NCBI RefSeq assembly: GCF_005239225.2
Contig: NC_133287.1
Location: 14,985,493 to 15,049,492, forward strand
Reading direction: 5' to 3'
DNA: 64,000 bases
From: Populus alba
Lineage: Eukaryota; Streptophyta; Magnoliopsida; Malpighiales; Salicaceae
Numbering within the stretch: position 1 is the stretch's first letter; the number at the start of each line of letters is the position of its first letter. Below are positions 24,896 to 34,569 of the stretch, one piece after another. Both the position numbers and the translations under genes were made by a program. The notes under the pieces were generated by a model. The model did no database searches. It saw nothing but the letters and a program-made list of their open reading frames with translations, and was not told the origin of the DNA.

Positions 24896-25065
24896 ATAAG
24901 ATTATGATTTTTAAAAGTATTTTTTATTTAAAAATATATAAAAATAATTTTTTTATTGTTAACATTAAAATATCAAAATTATATAAAAAAAAACACTAAA
25001 AAAATATTAAATTAATATTTTTTTAATTAAAATACACTTTAAAAAAAAAAAAAAAAAAGCTGTCA
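24896..25065 (-). repeat. AT-rich dispersed element, copy S2 (inverted)
   Basis: Read on the minus strand, it has the element S order: a T-rich arm, AATTTAATATTTTTTTAGTG, then ATATAATTTTGATATTTTAATG. The termini are weak. It lies about 290 bases upstream of the VQ gene TATA box. Confidence 0.45.
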
Positions 25066-25354
25066 CGTAATTTCAAAATGTTAGTGGGGGGAATGGTGGG
25101 AGGCTTTTTTGTTGACTGTTCCATAAAAATTGGAGGTCCAACCTATCATTTCATGTTTATCGCGACATTATTTTCAAAAATAGATGTTAGGACAGATCAT
25201 GATGATTTATCCATCTAATCCCAATAGTAATTAGTGAATGATGTTTCAACAAATTAATCCATCAAACCTCTAGAACTCAAGTCTTGATAATCTTGCAAGA
25301 ATAGGAAAAATTATCCAACAAAAGGTGTAGTCAACTATCCACGTAACGCCTAAC

Positions 25355-25362
25355 TATAAAAA
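25355..25362 (+). promoter_or_regulatory. Probable TATA box of the VQ gene
   Basis: CTAACTATAAAAAGGAAAC is the best TATA match upstream of the proposed 5' UTR exon. A TTGAC core (W-box) lies at about 25111. Since VQ proteins partner with WRKY factors the W-box is suggestive only. Confidence 0.45.
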
Positions 25363-25722
25363 GGAAACGAAAAGTCAATGTTTCCAAGTTATCAGTCAAT
25401 GCCATTACCATTTCTCTAAAAAACAGTGAGTTTTTTTAGGAAGCTGTGAAGAACAAATCCATTCCTAGCAAGTATTTTGAGGCTACCCTTTGTTTGTCCT
25501 AACTGGATTGTCGAGTGTGAGTCAAACAAACAGCCTTGGCTTCTTTTTTTGTTTGTACATTTGTATTTAATCTCCTTCAGCTTCTCTCCTTCCCTTCCAT
25601 CACTTTATACATACAGCCTCTTCTTCCATTCCTCAATCCTGTTCCTCCAAGGTTGCTTGCTGAAAGTAGCTGGATTTTCACCGCCTTTGCGTCACTGAAG
25701 AATCAGAGGCCTGTTCTATGAG

Positions 25723-26781
25723 GTATGGTTTCTTTTTACCTGCTCAAATGCCAAATTCATGTTACTGGAATTTGAGTATTTCTTGATATGGCATCTCATG
25801 GCTGCATTGATAGACAATCTAAATACCGTATAAACTAACAGTTCATGTTTTGGCAGAGCAAACACGCTCTCTTTTTCTTAGCTATTATATTTGATAATTT
25901 TGCGCAGGAGAGTCAAGCTTCATCAGAAAATAGATATTAGAACAATATTAGGCACCATGCAGGAAAAACAAGACTATGCCAGCCAGATTACGACAGATGA
26001 GTTTTGTTCTTCCTATATGCTCCTATTCCTGGTCAGAATATGAAAAACCTTAAGGAAATTTACATAATCTGTTGAGGGAAACATCACTGCAAACCCCAGT
26101 TAACAATATATCTTCTTTAAAAAAAAAAAAAACACTTATAAGGGTGAATTCCTTACATTAAATTCAATAGAATTTTATAGATAAAGGAGCAAATTACCTT
26201 AGAATCTGACCCATCTTCTGCATTAGGTCCTGGGCCGGATAAAACAGGAACTCAATTTGAATTATGCTGGTCAAAATCATGGTTCTGAGACTGATAGGAA
26301 GCAATAGAAATTGGGAAGGGAGAGAGATTAACACTTGCCTGTAACCATTCAAGAGTCAAAAGAAAATAGGTAAGCCTAAAGCCAAGCCAGAACCCATAAC
26401 AATGTGTCTCAAGACACTCAAACACACCATGCAAAAGGCATTGCTACTTGTTATTGGCAAATGTGATTGCCACGTCCAAAATATGGCTCCATGTCTATGG
26501 ATTGTAACTCAAGCATGGTATATATAATTCCTATCTCACTGCAATGAAAGCCTACCTTCGTCTTTTAGTTAAAGTTTATACTTTTGACTGCTCTAAAATG
26601 GAAGGAGTTAGGCAAGCCAAGGTGCTGCCAAACATTTCATGGGCACTTTCACTAATATATATTTATGTACACGCTTTGATGTAATAGATGTCATTCTTTA
26701 GATGCATGAATTCTGCCTAACCGTATGCATGTTTGTTCCATAAATGAGAGGCTTCCAGCTCACAAATTTGAACCTTTTCAG
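25723..26781 (+). other. Proposed 5' UTR intron of the VQ gene
   Basis: The donor CTATGAG|GTATGG and the acceptor CCTTTTCAG|GTCG bound 1,059 bases without a supported frame. Leader introns are common in plant regulatory genes. Needs transcript support. Confidence 0.5.
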
Positions 26782-26832
26782 GTCGTAGCCTAAATGAGTT
26801 GGGAGCAAACTTGTACATTGAGATAAGCATCA

Positions 26833-27363
26833 ATGGAGAAGCTGCCAAGCCAGAGCACAGTCGGTGGTAAACCTATTACTACATTTGTGCAAACAGACAC
26901 AAAGGCCTTTCGTGATGTTGTTCAGCGGTTAACAGGCTCATCAGAGGGTGATGCAGCAGAAGGAACAGCAACAAAGATTGCAGGCATAAAGAGATCAACA
27001 CCTAAACTCCATGAAAGAAGGCAGAACCTAAGGCCCAAGCTAGAGATAGTGAAGCCCCCTCTTATCTTCAAACCTAGTACATCGCCAACAACATCGGGTA
27101 ATCACAGTCTTCTTCCAAGTCCTGCAGGAACCCCTTCGTTCATGTTCTCCCCTTCCACCATTTTATCAAAACTGTCAATCCAAGAGCAGGGGAGCAGAGG
27201 AGAGTCAGCAAAATCTGACTTAAATAACGAGGAAGAAGAGAAAGCCATTAAAGAGAGGCGATTTTACCTGCATCCATCACCACGGTCTAAACCTGGTTAC
27301 ACTGAACCAGAGTTGCTCGCCTTGTTTCCTTTAACATCCCCCCAAGCAAGTGACAAACACTAA
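26833..27363 (+). CDS. VQ31: VQ motif-containing protein, VQ31-like
   Basis: Intronless 176-aa coding sequence. The VQ motif FRDVVQRLTG is at residues 26-35, preceded by TTFVQTDTKA as in the Arabidopsis VQ4/11/13/19/31/33 group. The rest is Ser/Pro-rich and low in predicted structure. It has several SP/TP sites (LPSPAGTPSFMFSPST; HPSPRSK), as in the MAPK-phosphorylated VQ proteins. Such proteins act in the nucleus as cofactors of WRKY transcription factors in defence and growth. A 5' UTR exon appears to end at 25722 with donor GTATGG and to join an acceptor TTTTCAG at 26781, leaving a 1,059-bp leader intron. Two very short uORFs precede the start. The neighbouring SLG1-like and CLPTM1 genes match the order recalled around At5g08480, which supports VQ31 rather than a sister gene. 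Confidence 0.85.
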   Translation: MEKLPSQSTVGGKPITTFVQTDTKAFRDVVQRLTGSSEGDAAEGTATKIAGIKRSTPKLHERRQNLRPKLEIVKPPLIFKPSTSPTTSGNHSLLPSPAGTPSFMFSPSTILSKLSIQEQGSRGESAKSDLNNEEEEKAIKERRFYLHPSPRSKPGYTEPELLALFPLTSPQASDKH

Positions 27364-27959
27364 TTTTGACAGTGCATATCCTCCCACTGGAATAACTTTT
27401 TTCCATGCAAAGTAAAGGACGTTGTGTTAACTGTTACCATAAACAGATGTTATTGTTTTTGAAAAAGCACCAAGTACTGTAATGGTATTGTTCTTATAAT
27501 TCTCAAGAGATCATTTTTCATCACAAATAAGCATGCGCGGTGACTCATGCGAGTGCAGAAATGACGACTAAGGTTTCCATTTTTAATATAATGAATGAGA
27601 AAAAGTATAGGGGATTAGGTGCCATTGGAAGCCTTCATCATATCTTCTTGAAGCATGCATGGTTAACTTTTCAGGATATCGCTGTAGTCTGCCCATAGGT
27701 TATTTTTTGCTATACAATCAGTGTCCATTTTACTCTCATTTTCCTGACCTTTTTGTTGAATGTCATCTGTGGTCTAATTGCTGAAGGATTGCAACCATCT
27801 AACAAAAATGACAGAAGAAATCTGAACTCTTTGAAAAGTGTGTTTACAGGTAAATATTTCTAAACGAAAGGATTGACACACTGAAATCTAGACTATAACT
27901 AAAAAATTGTAGTGTAATAGTTGAATATATATATATATATATAACCGAAATTTCAACAA
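27364..27959. other. 3' UTR and downstream DNA of the VQ gene
   Basis: Moderate-complexity DNA up to about 27600 is the likely 3' UTR. A (TA)n tract lies at 27924-27943. No other gene is seen. Confidence 0.5.
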
Positions 27960-30156
27960 AGTTTTTTTATATTTTTTTTTTATACCAAGCTATTGACTCA
28001 ATATTCTCAACCTGTAAACATCAATCAAAATAATCATCCCATCATCTGAACCTTTAAAACTCAACCATAATATCAAATTCTCATTTCCATATTCTATAAA
28101 ACAATTATTTAAAGTCAATTAATCCATAGCATGCATTACATCATATATAAGTAATTAAGTTATATATTATAATTCTTAAACACAAAAGTGTATTACAACA
28201 AAATATTGGTTCTTCCAATAACATCAATTACTTAACAAAATTATCCATCCATACATCTACTTTTCAATTTGAGGGTACCTAAAAACATAATCATATTAAG
28301 CATGATTAAAATTATACATTACGATAAACAAATACTTAAGGACTACTTATTTATGTGCATTAATGTAATTCCAACATCATTAAATGAAATATCTTATCTT
28401 TAGTTATTCAATAATTTCATCAATTCTTAATATGATTTCCGAATAGAAATAAATTTATGAAAATAACAAGAATATCTCTAACAAATCCATATATTTAACT
28501 TTAATTTAAATCAATTAAATCCAACAATTATCCATTATACCGAGTATTTATCTCATCAACCAGGGAGTTAAATTCTCTTAACTTACCCATTCGTCAGGAT
28601 ACTATTTCCCTTAACTAGAAAATCATTATCTTCATGTACCCATTTATCTGGGCATTATTTCCATTAACCAAAAAATAATTTTTCAAATTCGCCTATTCAA
28701 TAGGGTATTAAACTACCTCTTTATTTCATAGCTTTATACTAAAATTACTATCTAAGAAAATTCCTTATACAATAATTTCAAATAAGCTATTAAGTTACTT
28801 TAAAGTGTTGAACACCTACCTGGTGCTTGTGTGCGCGACGAGGTCCCTTGTAGATTAGATCCTACGGCCTCATCTGTACCAACACAATTTACCATTTCAT
28901 TGCTCATTCATTTGAACTGGTAAAATTATAATACTAATTACATATTTTTTGATTAAATCCAACACCCTTACATAAGTTTAATTAAACTTTTAAATCAAAA
29001 GGGATAAAATCACCTTTTTAGTTTTTTTATTGATACAAGTCCCCGAATTCTCCGACGATTTACTCGATTTGTCTAAAACCACCCTCCTAAATTAATGAAG
29101 TCCAAATCAAAACTTTTTTCTCTTTTCTCTCTCTTTTTTTGTTATGTGTTATTGCCGAACTTCAATAAGGAAAGAAGGTGAGATTTTTTCTCCATTCTTA
29201 CAAACATCATTATTCAATTAACTTATCAACATCAATTATCTACAATTTGATAAGATTTCTAAACAATTTTATTAAAACTCAATTGTCCCAATTTTCTTTT
29301 TCATAGCCGAAATTCATTTAAAAGAAGAAAGTGAGGATTTTTCTTCTCTCTTTGAAAAATCCTTACTTATTTCATCTATTAACATTTATAAACCTATATT
29401 TTCCCATAATTTCCAAACAATTGCATTAAAACCTTAGATCTTTCAAATCTTTCTCTTTGGCTGAAACCTCTAATAAAAAGGGGAAAGGGATTTTGTTTCT
29501 TCTATTTAAAATTAAACACTTACCCAATCATAATCCATGCTTTCTAATATGGTTCAATCATAATTTCCATTATTCTCATAATTAATATCATAAACCCATA
29601 ATTTCACATAATCACAATAATTCAATTCCTTCATCAAAACATAAAATTTGAGAAATTAATCACTTGGAGCATGTTCTTTACTTTACTTTGATAAGGATTC
29701 AAGGAAAGAATGCAAAAAAAAAAAAATCAAGTTGTCTTGTCCTCCCTCTTCAAACCCTAGCTTGAATTTCTTCTTCCAAAATACTCATAACACTAAAATC
29801 ACCCCTCTAAATTTGTTTAACTAAGTTAATCACTCCAATTATACACTTTTATTGATGAAATCAACAAGAATTCAAGTAGAAAAATCACACAAAACCTCTC
29901 CCTCTCTTTGTTTTAAACCGTCGGCCAAGAGAGAAAAATGAGGCATTTATAGTCTAATTTTTCTTGTATTTACACATTGGCTCTCATTACTTCTTCTTTC
30001 TATTTTTGTCCCACAATTCTCTTTTTTACTTAATTTACACCATAACACCTTCTCTTTTATTCTATTGTATCTCTTCACAATACCTGAAATCCTTTTATTT
30101 AATCTATCCAGTGTTTTATTTATTTTGTTCGGATTATAATTTATCGGGTTTTCACA
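27960..30156 (-). mobile_element. Probable LTR (solo or truncated), minus strand
   Basis: Read on the minus strand the block starts TGTGAAAACCCGATAAATT at 30156, resembling other Salicaceae LTR starts. It carries a TATA box (CTATAAATGCC, 29942-29952) followed by a pyrimidine/purine-rich leader. The rest is AT-rich without any gene. Direct-repeat-like words (ACCCATTCGTCAGGATACTA, ACCCATTTATCTGGGCATTA) occur at 28586-28660. The other end and target-site duplication could not be fixed. Confidence 0.4.
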
Positions 30157-31304
30157 GGTGCATTATTAGGAATTCTTTGCATACGAACACAAAACTATTG
30201 TTTAGAAAGCTAAAAACCAGGAGTTTATAAACAATATATCTTGCATAGTACTTTCTCTAGTCATATCTGACATGTTTGCTTATCTTTACTATTCAATTAT
30301 ATTCATGTGAGGTAAAGTTCCATTAAGCACGGCAATAATCACTTCAATTCAAGAACTTAAATAAGAACAAGTTACAAAGTTTAAGGCGCATCCGTTTTAT
30401 CTGTTGGAGTTTCCCAGCAGTTGGGAGACAGTCATACTAGTCTTTCAAAATAACATATGAAACAATACCAGGTCACTAAAAGAAATTGTCCAATTAAGTT
30501 GTTAACGAATAACTTTCAGATGCTATCTACTAGAGGTTATGTAGAATTTTATGATGTCAAAAGTTCTATGGTTGGGACTTGCCTCTCCAGGAATATGGAT
30601 ACTTGAGGGCAGATGGATGTGAGTTAGAAAGGCATTGAACCTTGATGCTCAACTATATAGAAACTGTGTTGAACAGAAATCTGCCAAAAAAAAAAAATCC
30701 TCTTAAGTTGATCATAAACCAGGTGGCAAACAAATATTAAACAAAATGGTGACATGTTAGAGATAAATGAACAAGTGTAAATACAGCTATGAAAACCTCA
30801 GTCTCTTATAATTATGAAAATATCTAATCTCAATGCCCACAACTCACTAAGGTATGCCACCAAAACAGATGAAGCAAGCAGAAGGAATTGTTTGACACAT
30901 TGAGGCCTTCCAAAGGACTGTGGAGTGACTCATTTTGATGAGTTTGTACAGATTAAGGCCAAACAAGGGGTCTAATGAAATCCACACTTTTACAATTTGT
31001 CATTTAGATGCAATAGATTTTATCCCGTATTTTGAAGTTTCTATAGAAGCAATAAGATAAAAACATTAATTTGAAGTTGGAAACATACCAAAACTGTAGC
31101 AGAAACTCATTCCATGATCCTGACACAGAAGTTCGGAAACATTGCATCCAATCGATTAACTTGAAGTGGATCATGTTTAACAACTGAATCAACATGAAGT
31201 AGAGAGATTGTGTCTACACATCAATGCAGCAGAACTATGCCTTAGAAAATTTATATCTGATTATAGTAACATCTTTTGGAAGGCAACTCCACTTGCTTTC
31301 ACAT
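30157..31304. other. Downstream region of the PPR gene
   Basis: No second gene is supported. The part nearest 31304 is presumably PPR 3' UTR. Confidence 0.4.
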
Positions 31305-33917
31305 CTAACATTCAGAAAGCTGTAAGTTTAACAGTTGATTTAATTGAAATGGCTCTTTGATTTGGTCATTTAAGGTACTTAATATTCTGTAAATATCAAT
31401 TCTATGAGGATGAGAAGTATCTCCAGCCACAAAGACATTTTTTCTCCTCTCCACTTCAATCCAACTGCATCCTGCTGGCTTTTTAAGATCTCTTGTCCTC
31501 ATCAGTTTCCTTATTTCCATGACTCCATCCCATCTAGCATCTGCTGCATACAGGTTTGACAAAACTACATAGTTACCAATATTCTCTGCTTCAATTTTAA
31601 ATAAACGGTCCGCAACAAAACGACCCAATTCCACTTCATGATGGGTCCTGCAGGCACCTAACAGCGTCCCCCATATATTTGCATTAGCTTGAATGGGCAT
31701 TCCAGTCACCATAGAAAATGCATCATCAATTCTACCTCCCCGAGCAAGAAGATCCACCACACAAGAATATTGTTCCATGGTTAGCTTCATTCCATAGACC
31801 TTCTCTATAGAATAAAAGATATTTAATCCTTCATCTACAAGGCCAGCATGACTGCATGCAGATAAAACAGTGGTGATGATAACATGATCTGGCTTTATAC
31901 CCAATTCAATCATATGAAAGAAAGTCCCAAGAGCTTCCTTTCCCATTCCATGCATGGCATATCCTCTAATCATGGCAGTGAATATAATCAGATCCTTATT
32001 TGGAATTAATTGAAAAAGTTTAAAAGCATAGCCTATGCTGCCGCATTTTGCATATACATCTTGCAGAGCTCCATCCAAGTGGAGATCACCAAAACAAGAC
32101 CTGATCGCATATCCGTGGCACTGCTTTATCAATTGCACAGAAGCCATTTCAGCACATGCTGGAAGGAGGCTCATGATAGTCACTGCATCAGGTTTTATTC
32201 CGTGAGCTTGTAGCTCATGGAAAAGACCAAGAGCTTGACTAGAACAATCATTTTCAGCATATAATCTAACCATTAGATTCCAAACGGAGAGATCTGAGGA
32301 AGGCATCCTGTTAAAAGTTATATACGCTTCATCAAGTAACCCGCAATTGATGTAACCTGAGATCATTGCTTTGAAAGTGACCAAATTCCTGTTCTCTGAT
32401 AAACTCTGGAAAACTTTAGATGCGTACTCAATGTTACCACATTTAGCATATGCATCAAGTATTGCATTTCCAATGGTAGGTTCAACATCAAATTTTGATG
32501 CTAAAAGACCATGCCTAATTGAGTAGCTATGGGCCTCTTTAACCTTGTCTTCTTTCAAAACATTAACACAAAAGTGAACAACACTTAAGATTGTAACAGA
32601 ATCAGGTGTAGTTCCTTCACTAAGCATCCACCGTAATAATTCCAGAAACCAGGTATTATACCCACTCTCAACAAGGGCATCAAGCATAGAATTCCATGAT
32701 ATCAGGTCCCTCCGAGAAATCATAAAAAATGTCTCGTATGCTCCTTCTATGTCATCACACTTGGCATAAAAAGTAACTAGAGCATTCCTGACAGATGTAT
32801 CCTCACATAATAAAGGATGCCGAAGGACATAGCCATGAATCATTTTACCAACGTGCAAGTTTCTAGACTGTGCACAGGCAGGAATAATGCAGAGAAGGGT
32901 GACAGAATCTGGCTCAATCATGTCTAGAGTAAGTAATTCATGAAACAATTCCAAAGCTTTTGACCATTCACCATTTGATGCATATCCTGCAATAATAGCA
33001 TTCCATGAAACCAAATCTCTCAATTCCATTCTTCGAAACAGCAATTCTGCTTCTTCTACCCGTCCAACTCTTAAATAGAAACTTACCAAAGCATTCCAGA
33101 CAAAAACATCCGCTAAAAACTCGTTATGCCGGAGCACATAACCGTGAATCTCTTTCCCAAACCAGTAAGCAATATACTCGTCAAAAGATGCACAAACAGG
33201 CAGAATATTAGCTAAGGTAGTATAATTTGGCTTTATTTGACCTTTTAGCATCGAACTAAACAATCTAAATGCATCCTCCATCAAATTATTCTCTGCAAAC
33301 CCTGAAATAATCGCATTCCATGAAACAACATCTTTTTCATCAATATTATCAAAAGCAGCATAAGCATCTTGGCATACTAGTCCACATTTTGCATACATCG
33401 ACACCAATGCATTCCCAGCAAGTGTATGTGTATCCAATCCAGATTTAATAGCATAGCAATTCACACTCCTACCCATATACACATCCCCCAAGCGAGCACA
33501 AACAGGAAGAACAATAGCAGCAGTAACAGAACTAGGCTTCGGATAATTAGCACCATGCATTTCCCTGAATAACCTCAAAGTCTCAGCATCATAAACTCTG
33601 GACCCAGCATACCCAGATAAGAGAATGTTCCAAAAAATAGGATCACGATCATTACAACTACCAATTTCACCAAAAAGTTTCTTGCTTTCATCTAGAGCTC
33701 TACATTTGGCATACATATTAAGCAGGGCCTTAGACACAGCATGGCAAGAAAAATGACCTATTCTAACAATACTCCCATGAAGAGCTCTCCCCCATTTTAT
33801 AGCTGAAAGTCCAGCGCAAGACTTGAGAATCGATGCAACAGCCTGATAATCTTGTCTAAAATCTCCATTACAGTCACTTATCATGGTATTCCATGCTTTT
33901 ACATATGGCTCAACCAT
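31305..33917 (-). CDS. SLG1: E-type pentatricopeptide repeat protein, SLOW GROWTH 1-like
   Basis: Single-exon gene of 870 codons from the first ATG. It is built of PLS-type PPR triplets throughout, with typical segments such as NALVSMYAKCG, VSWNAIISGFAENN and HAGLVDEGLNIF. It ends in E/E+ motifs (CSWIEVERRKNVFVAGDTSH and onward) and lacks a DYW domain. Such proteins bind organelle transcripts and specify C-to-U editing sites. The overall match is to what I recall as Arabidopsis At5g08490 (SLG1), a mitochondrial editing factor for nad3 that affects complex I and ABA response. No obvious mitochondrial presequence is visible at the N terminus. The frame is open upstream only to a TAA at 33960, with no earlier ATG; only a TTG at 33953. 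It is divergent from the makorin gene. Gene-family call is very confident; the SLG1 assignment is supported by synteny. Confidence 0.85.
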   Translation of the reverse strand: MVEPYVKAWNTMISDCNGDFRQDYQAVASILKSCAGLSAIKWGRALHGSIVRIGHFSCHAVSKALLNMYAKCRALDESKKLFGEIGSCNDRDPIFWNILLSGYAGSRVYDAETLRLFREMHGANYPKPSSVTAAIVLPVCARLGDVYMGRSVNCYAIKSGLDTHTLAGNALVSMYAKCGLVCQDAYAAFDNIDEKDVVSWNAIISGFAENNLMEDAFRLFSSMLKGQIKPNYTTLANILPVCASFDEYIAYWFGKEIHGYVLRHNEFLADVFVWNALVSFYLRVGRVEEAELLFRRMELRDLVSWNAIIAGYASNGEWSKALELFHELLTLDMIEPDSVTLLCIIPACAQSRNLHVGKMIHGYVLRHPLLCEDTSVRNALVTFYAKCDDIEGAYETFFMISRRDLISWNSMLDALVESGYNTWFLELLRWMLSEGTTPDSVTILSVVHFCVNVLKEDKVKEAHSYSIRHGLLASKFDVEPTIGNAILDAYAKCGNIEYASKVFQSLSENRNLVTFKAMISGYINCGLLDEAYITFNRMPSSDLSVWNLMVRLYAENDCSSQALGLFHELQAHGIKPDAVTIMSLLPACAEMASVQLIKQCHGYAIRSCFGDLHLDGALQDVYAKCGSIGYAFKLFQLIPNKDLIIFTAMIRGYAMHGMGKEALGTFFHMIELGIKPDHVIITTVLSACSHAGLVDEGLNIFYSIEKVYGMKLTMEQYSCVVDLLARGGRIDDAFSMVTGMPIQANANIWGTLLGACRTHHEVELGRFVADRLFKIEAENIGNYVVLSNLYAADARWDGVMEIRKLMRTRDLKKPAGCSWIEVERRKNVFVAGDTSHPHRIDIYRILSTLNDQIKEPFQLNQLLNLQLSEC

Positions 33918-34569
33918 CTTACTAAACAGCACCACTCTAGTTTTTCTCGACAACCCGAGTTAAAAAAACAACTTTTTGTTGTTGTTTTCAGCTATAAATG
34001 AAAAAAAAAAATGAGACCTTTTTTCTTCACATGGAAATTTCAACAAATAGTTTGCATGCAAAAGATCAACCCTATAAAAGCATAAGAGCAAGATCCAATT
34101 GAGCTCAAACCCACCAATTCCTTGAAGATTCATGTTCCATTTTTTCAAAGAAGGCACCTACTTCATTGGTCAACTGAAATTGGGTCCGATCCTCCTTTGA
34201 AGAATTTTGAAACTTTCAATGGTAAGGACCACCATTATATTGGTCACTTCACTTTCTCAGGTATTGCCCAATGCAATTTTTAGTTTATTACATCAAGGAA
34301 ATGGCTTTCCTGTCCTCCCGCATACGTTCTCCAATGAAGGGTAGTTTGGGAATTCCAAGTATAAACCGAAAGGCCCGAAATTACCTCGAACAAGAGCAAC
34401 CCCACCCACTTTCCCTCTTTCCCTCTCAGTGGATTATTATTATCAATTAATTGGCAGGTCAATTATAATCAAATCAATCAGAGAAAAATAAATAAATTTA
34501 AATAGGGTTTCGGTCCCTGTATCTCCCTCCTTCTTCAAGAACACAGAAGACAAAGTTCTGAAGGTTTCT
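33918..34569. promoter_or_regulatory. Shared divergent promoter region (PPR / makorin)
   Basis: Only about 650 bases separate the PPR and makorin start codons, which point away from each other. No clear TATA box is seen on either side, and a T-rich stretch lies near 34600. A bidirectional promoter is likely but inferred from geometry only. Confidence 0.5.

Noticed and set aside
32010..33211. Plus-strand frames opposite the PPR gene
   Set aside because: They are antisense shadows of the PPR coding sequence.
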